Under the pieces are notes generated by a model, which worked only from the letters and a program-made list of their open reading frames with translations, was not told where the DNA came from and did not search any database. From RBG-13-68-16 sp050018455 (GTDB lineage: Bacteria > Acidobacteriota > Thermoanaerobaculia > Thermoanaerobaculales > Thermoanaerobaculaceae): a DNA stretch of 64,000 nt. The stretch is from NCBI GenBank assembly GCA_050018455.1, contig JBEKAA010000025.1:1-64000 (forward strand), in the 5' to 3' direction. A program made the position numbers and the translations under genes. Positions 61,232-64,000 of this stretch are shown piece after piece (within the stretch, counting starts at the first letter, position 1; each line of letters starts with the position of its first letter).

Positions 61232-61590
61232 TGGGCCCGGGCGAGCTCCTCGAGGGCTGTGGGCCGGTCGGGGAAGATCCGGGCGTACTGCGCAAGTCCC
61301 ATGATCTGGAAGGTCTTGGCGATGCTGGGGGTCAGGGAGCAGAACGCGAGGGTTCCCTTGATCTCCAGCGTCCGCTCGAGGACCTCGAGCAGAAGCGAGA
61401 TCCCGATCGAGTTGATGATCCGTGTCGCGCGCAAGTCAAGGAGGAGATTTCGGCAGCCCGAGTCGAGGAGCGTGCGGGCCTCGCGGGCGATGACTTCGCC
61501 GCCCTCGTTGTTGATGTAGCCCGCGACCTCCAGCACTGCTGTCTGACCTTCGCGCGCTGCCAGCGTGAGCTCAAACGTATCCACCGTCAC
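61228..61590 (-). CDS. STAS-domain anti-sigma factor antagonist
   Basis: A 120-residue STAS protein with the phospho-acceptor region ATRIINSIGISLLLEVLE; the serine in NSIG is the expected phosphorylation site. It starts at GTG 61590 with GGAGG upstream and overlaps the kinase gene as GTGA. It would bind the RsbW-like kinase when unphosphorylated. The internal GTG at 61584 is an alternative start. Confidence 0.9.
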   Translation of the reverse strand: MTVDTFELTLAAREGQTAVLEVAGYINNEGGEVIAREARTLLDSGCRNLLLDLRATRIINSIGISLLLEVLERTLEIKGTLAFCSLTPSIAKTFQIMGLAQYARIFPDRPTALEELARAQ

Positions 61591-62012
61591 TCGCCTCCCG
61601 TGCGCCGGATCATGTGAACCATGGTTAGACCGGGGTGAGACGTGATCGTGACGTCGTCCATGAGGCGCCGGATCAGCTCGAGTCCCCAGCCGCGTTTGCG
61701 CGGTGCGTGCAGCTTGGCCTCCAGCACTGGACGCGAGACTCCCGACGGATCGAAGCCGGGGCCGTGATCCGTCACGACCACCTCGATCCACGGGTGGGCG
61801 TCGCCGCCATGGGCGGTGAGCTCAACCTCCACCTCACCGGCGCTGTATTCGAGAGCATTGAGGCATGCCTCCACCACCGCCAACTTGACCTCCGCAAGGG
61901 TATCATGCGGAAAAGCGATACGCCGTCCGAGATCGTCCACCGCGTCGCCCGCGATCAACTCCGCGCGCGCAACGCGAGGCAGGACGAGGCGCAGCCGAAC
62001 GGGCTCAGCCAT
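61587..62012 (-). CDS. RsbW-like anti-sigma factor kinase
   Basis: The 141-residue protein has GHKL ATPase motifs: EVKLAVVEACLNALEYS (N box), VVTDHGPGFDP (G1) and RGWGLELIRRLMDD (G2). It would phosphorylate the STAS protein and sequester a target, usually a sigma factor. No sigma factor gene lies in the window. It is the first strong gene of the operon behind the sigma-54-type promoter. Confidence 0.9.
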   Translation of the reverse strand: MAEPVRLRLVLPRVARAELIAGDAVDDLGRRIAFPHDTLAEVKLAVVEACLNALEYSAGEVEVELTAHGGDAHPWIEVVVTDHGPGFDPSGVSRPVLEAKLHAPRKRGWGLELIRRLMDDVTITSHPGLTMVHMIRRTGGE

Positions 62013-62036
62013 TCGCAGGGCTTCCCTTCCTCGGGG

Positions 62037-62210
62037 TCACAGCGCCAAGAGGACGGTGAGCAGGCGCCACGCGAGCCGAGCACCCTGGGCGATCGCAGCC
62101 GCACGAAACACGCCGCCGCCGACCACCCCCGCGCCGACCACCGCCCACGGTTTGCTGAGCGGCTCCAGGAACCGACCGGCGAGCAGGCTGACTGAGGGGA
62201 ACGGCACCAT
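62037..62210 (-). CDS. Small hydrophobic ORF, uncertain
   Basis: A 57-residue frame (MVPFPSVSLLAGRFLEPLSK, then a hydrophobic stretch with VVGAGVVGGGVF and a second WRLLTVLLAL) lies between the sigma-54-type promoter and the kinase gene. It could be a membrane peptide or chance in GC-rich DNA. Start ATG 62210 has no good SD. Low confidence. Confidence 0.3.
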   Translation of the reverse strand: MVPFPSVSLLAGRFLEPLSKPWAVVGAGVVGGGVFRAAAIAQGARLAWRLLTVLLAL

Positions 62211-62223
62211 GACCAGCGGAGTG

Positions 62224-62239
62224 TGCAATTCCCCGGCCA
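62224..62239 (-). promoter_or_regulatory. Sigma-54-type promoter
   Basis: On the minus strand TGGCCGG-GGAA-TTGCA has GG and GC at the exact -24/-12 spacing of TGGCACR-N4-TTGCW, with two mismatches. Transcription would begin about 62213 and run into the partner-switching genes. It lies 67 bases downstream of the palindrome at 62306-62322. Confidence 0.6.
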
Positions 62240-62305
62240 GGATGCAGAACTATTTCAGAATCAACATGATGCATGAAATCGCCCGGCGCGCGGCCCGGCC
62301 ACAAA

Positions 62306-62322
62306 TGTTGCACTATGCAACA
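62306..62322. promoter_or_regulatory. Palindromic upstream activating site
   Basis: TGTTGCA-CTA-TGCAACA is a perfect 7-base inverted repeat between the enhancer-binding-protein gene and the partner-switching operon. Another TGTTGCA with TGCATCA lies 100 bases away at 62397-62412. It is a good target for the Fis-type domain of the neighbouring regulator. Confidence 0.55.
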
Positions 62323-62333
62323 GACCGCCGAAC

Positions 62334-63875
62334 TCACGACGGGTCCTCCTGCCCGGAATCCTTAGTGGGGCTGCCTTTTTTCAGTATGCTGCGTTGTGCA
62401 TCATATGTTGCATTCCACCTCATCAACATCCGATAGAGGGTCGTCCGGTCGATGCCCAGCGCCCGCGCTGCAGCGGCGCGGTTGCCTCCGTAGCGCTCGA
62501 GCGTCTGTGTGACATGCAGGCGGACGACCTCGTCGAGAGTCCCGCCCTGGCCGCCTGCCGGAACCCGGCCGGCACCCATCGCGAGAAGCACGTCCTCGGC
62601 ACCGACGCGGTCCCCCGATGCCAGCGCCGCCGCCGCCTCGAGAAGGTTTTCGAGCTCTCGCACGTTGCCGGGAAAATCGTGCCGGAGCAACAGCTCGAGG
62701 GCGCCCCGGGCGAGGTTCAGCGTGTCCTTTCCCATGCGGCGGCCGTGCAACCGCACGAAGTGCTGCGCAAGCAGGGGAATGTCTTCGTAGCGCTCCCTCA
62801 GCGGCGGGAGCGTGAGCTCCACGACGCGCAAGCGGTAGTACAGGTCTTGCCGAAACTCACCCCGACTGAGCATCCCTTCAAGGTCCCGATTCGTAGCCGT
62901 GACGAGCCGAACGTCGACCCTGATACGCTGCCTCCCACCCACCCTTTCGACCTCGCGCTCCTGGACCACCCGGAGCAGCTTGGCCTGCAGCACCGGAGTG
63001 AGGTCGCCGATCTCGTCGAGAAAGAGCGTGCCGCCGCTCGCCAGCTCGAACTTGCCCAGGCGGGCCGTCACACCCGTCGCCACGCCCTTCTCGATGCCGA
63101 AGAGCTCCGCCTCCAGCAGAGTCTCGGGCACCGCCGCGCAGTTCAAGGGCACGAACGGCCCTTTCTGACGCGCCGAGAGGGAGTGGAGCAACCGTGCGAG
63201 CCGCTCCTTTCCGGTGCCGGATTCGCCGCGAATCAGCACCGTGACGTCGCTGGCCGCCACGCGCCTGGCGAGCTCCAGCACCCGGCGAAAGGCAGGCGCC
63301 TGGCCGATGAGCCCGGCTTCATCCCCGACGCCCATCCGAAGCGCGCGGTTCTCCTCCTCGAGCAGCAGGCGCCCCCGTTGGGCCTCTTCGAGCATGCGTC
63401 CCGATGCGATCGCCGGCGCGGCCATCAGCGCCAGCGAACGCAAGAAGGTGACGTCCTCGTCGTCGAACCGCGCACGCCCCTCCCGTGCCTCCTTGTCCGC
63501 GACCGCGACCACACCCATGAGTTCCTCTCGCCACAGGCACGGCGCGGCCAGCACCTCCGTGAATGGGAGGTCGAGCGTGCTCCCGGCGATCCGCGCCACC
63601 GCGCCCGCACGCACCTCCTGCAGCGACGGCGCCGCCACCAGGCGCTCCACGCTGCCGGGCTCGGCCGGCCACCCGACCGACACCACGGTGGCCGGTTCCA
63701 GCGACGCCGCGAGGGACACCGCGATGCCTGCGCGCGCGTCCAGCAGCCCGACCGCTCGCTGCACCAGCTCCTCGACGACCTCGCCCTCGCGCCTCGGTCC
63801 GGCCAGGGCGAGCGAGAGGTCCAGGATGGTTTCAAGCCTGGCTCGACGCCACCCCTCACGCGTGCTCGCGGTCAT
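62334..63875 (-). CDS. Sigma-54-type enhancer-binding protein with GAF and Fis domains, altered GAFTGA loop
   Basis: The 513-residue protein has an N-terminal GAF domain, an AAA+ core (RGESGTGKERLARLLH Walker A; GGTLFLDEIGDL Walker B; LPPLRERYEDIPLLAQHF) and a C-terminal Fis helix-turn-helix (RYGGNRAAAARALGIDRTTLYRMLMRW). The sigma-54-contact loop, usually GAFTGA, here reads GVATGV (ELFGIEKGVATGV), losing the aromatic residue but keeping the threonine. ATG 63875 overlaps the preceding phosphatase stop as ATGA; a GTG at 63893 is possible. It may still act on the promoter at 62224. Confidence 0.9.
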   Translation of the reverse strand: MTASTREGWRRARLETILDLSLALAGPRREGEVVEELVQRAVGLLDARAGIAVSLAASLEPATVVSVGWPAEPGSVERLVAAPSLQEVRAGAVARIAGSTLDLPFTEVLAAPCLWREELMGVVAVADKEAREGRARFDDEDVTFLRSLALMAAPAIASGRMLEEAQRGRLLLEEENRALRMGVGDEAGLIGQAPAFRRVLELARRVAASDVTVLIRGESGTGKERLARLLHSLSARQKGPFVPLNCAAVPETLLEAELFGIEKGVATGVTARLGKFELASGGTLFLDEIGDLTPVLQAKLLRVVQEREVERVGGRQRIRVDVRLVTATNRDLEGMLSRGEFRQDLYYRLRVVELTLPPLRERYEDIPLLAQHFVRLHGRRMGKDTLNLARGALELLLRHDFPGNVRELENLLEAAAALASGDRVGAEDVLLAMGAGRVPAGGQGGTLDEVVRLHVTQTLERYGGNRAAAARALGIDRTTLYRMLMRWNATYDAQRSILKKGSPTKDSGQEDPS

Positions 63876-64000
63876 CTCGGCACTCCGGTCCACTGGGCTG
63901 CCACGAGCGTGATGTCGTCGTAGGGCTCGCTCCCGGCGCTGAACGCATCCACGGCGCGCATGACCTCGTCCACCACGCCTCGCGGATCCCCGGTCGACTC
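63872..64000 (-). CDS. SpoIIE-type serine phosphatase, C-terminal end only
   Basis: The window edge cuts this gene. The readable 42 residues (DEVMRAVDAFSAGSEPYDDITLVAA) match the last part of SpoIIE/PP2C phosphatase domains, including the DDITLVA motif. Its stop overlaps the enhancer-binding-protein start by four bases, so both are in one operon. This gives a second phosphatase input to the module. Confidence 0.8.
   Translation of the reverse strand, partial: ESTGDPRGVVDEVMRAVDAFSAGSEPYDDITLVAAQWTGVPR

Noticed and set aside
62005..62337. 110-residue minus-strand frame over the sigma-54 promoter region
   Set aside because: It crosses the palindrome and promoter, overlaps the RsbW start and has no homology-like pattern.

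Overview
The window is a GC-rich bacterial chromosome segment. A large Oar-type TonB-dependent receptor with a carboxypeptidase-like N-terminal domain, a TonB/ExbB/ExbD energiser with two ExbD copies, an outer-membrane FadL protein and a bacterial microcompartment (BMC) locus point to a Gram-negative, probably Acidobacteriota-like organism (perhaps near Thermoanaerobaculia). This is inferred from gene content only. Genes are mostly dense and coupled by ATGA or TGATG overlaps.

Layout. 1-3.9 kb: mobile-element remnants (DUF3631 C-terminal fragment, TubC_N-like small protein, HTH protein) and an XRE-ImmA/MazF-like toxin-antitoxin pair with a palindromic operator. 4.1-14.8 kb: a minus-strand chromosomal block with a prolyl oligopeptidase, a DsbD/TlpA-like thiol protein, a ThuA-like protein interrupted by an in-frame TGA that is followed by a hairpin (candidate selenoprotein), a frameshifted Oar receptor and an FCD-domain regulator with its operators. 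15.1-29.2 kb: a single-strand defence island holding a PD-(D/E)XK-like protein, a HEPN protein and a Type I restriction-modification operon (hsdM-DUF262-hsdS-ImmA-PIN-hsdR) in which all genes overlap. A tandem GGTGTTACC motif lies at each side of it, next to a tRNA-Arg(UCG). 29.6-34.4 kb: a broken gamma-glutamyltransferase, a glycosyltransferase bracketed by inverted copies of a short repeat, and panE. 35-38.2 kb: TPR lipoprotein-tonB-exbB-exbD-exbD. 38.3-43.5 kb: a sugar-phosphate-type BMC operon (RpiB-DeoC fusion, aldehyde dehydrogenase, two BMC-T, one BMC-H, three BMC-P). 43.5-53.3 kb: housekeeping genes (molybdenum-carrier-like, DUF4013, hisS, gamma-carbonic anhydrase, tsaC, recN, M16 peptidase, threonine aldolase). 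53.3-59 kb: a tandem-repeat block, a CydA-like/cytochrome c pair, and a fadL-GDSL operon. 59-64 kb: MITE-like repeats, then a partner-switching module (SpoIIE phosphatase, STAS, RsbW-like kinase) beside a bacterial enhancer-binding protein and a second SpoIIE phosphatase cut by the window edge.

How the genes work together. The BMC would cleave deoxyribose-5-phosphate to acetaldehyde and glyceraldehyde-3-phosphate inside the shell and oxidise acetaldehyde to acetyl-CoA. The TonB system energises receptors such as the Oar protein. The GDSL hydrolase and FadL could release and import fatty acids. The enhancer-binding protein probably controls the partner-switching operon through a sigma-54 promoter and a palindromic upstream site lying between them. 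Several genes carry frameshifts or a stop, so real decay must be separated from assembly error.
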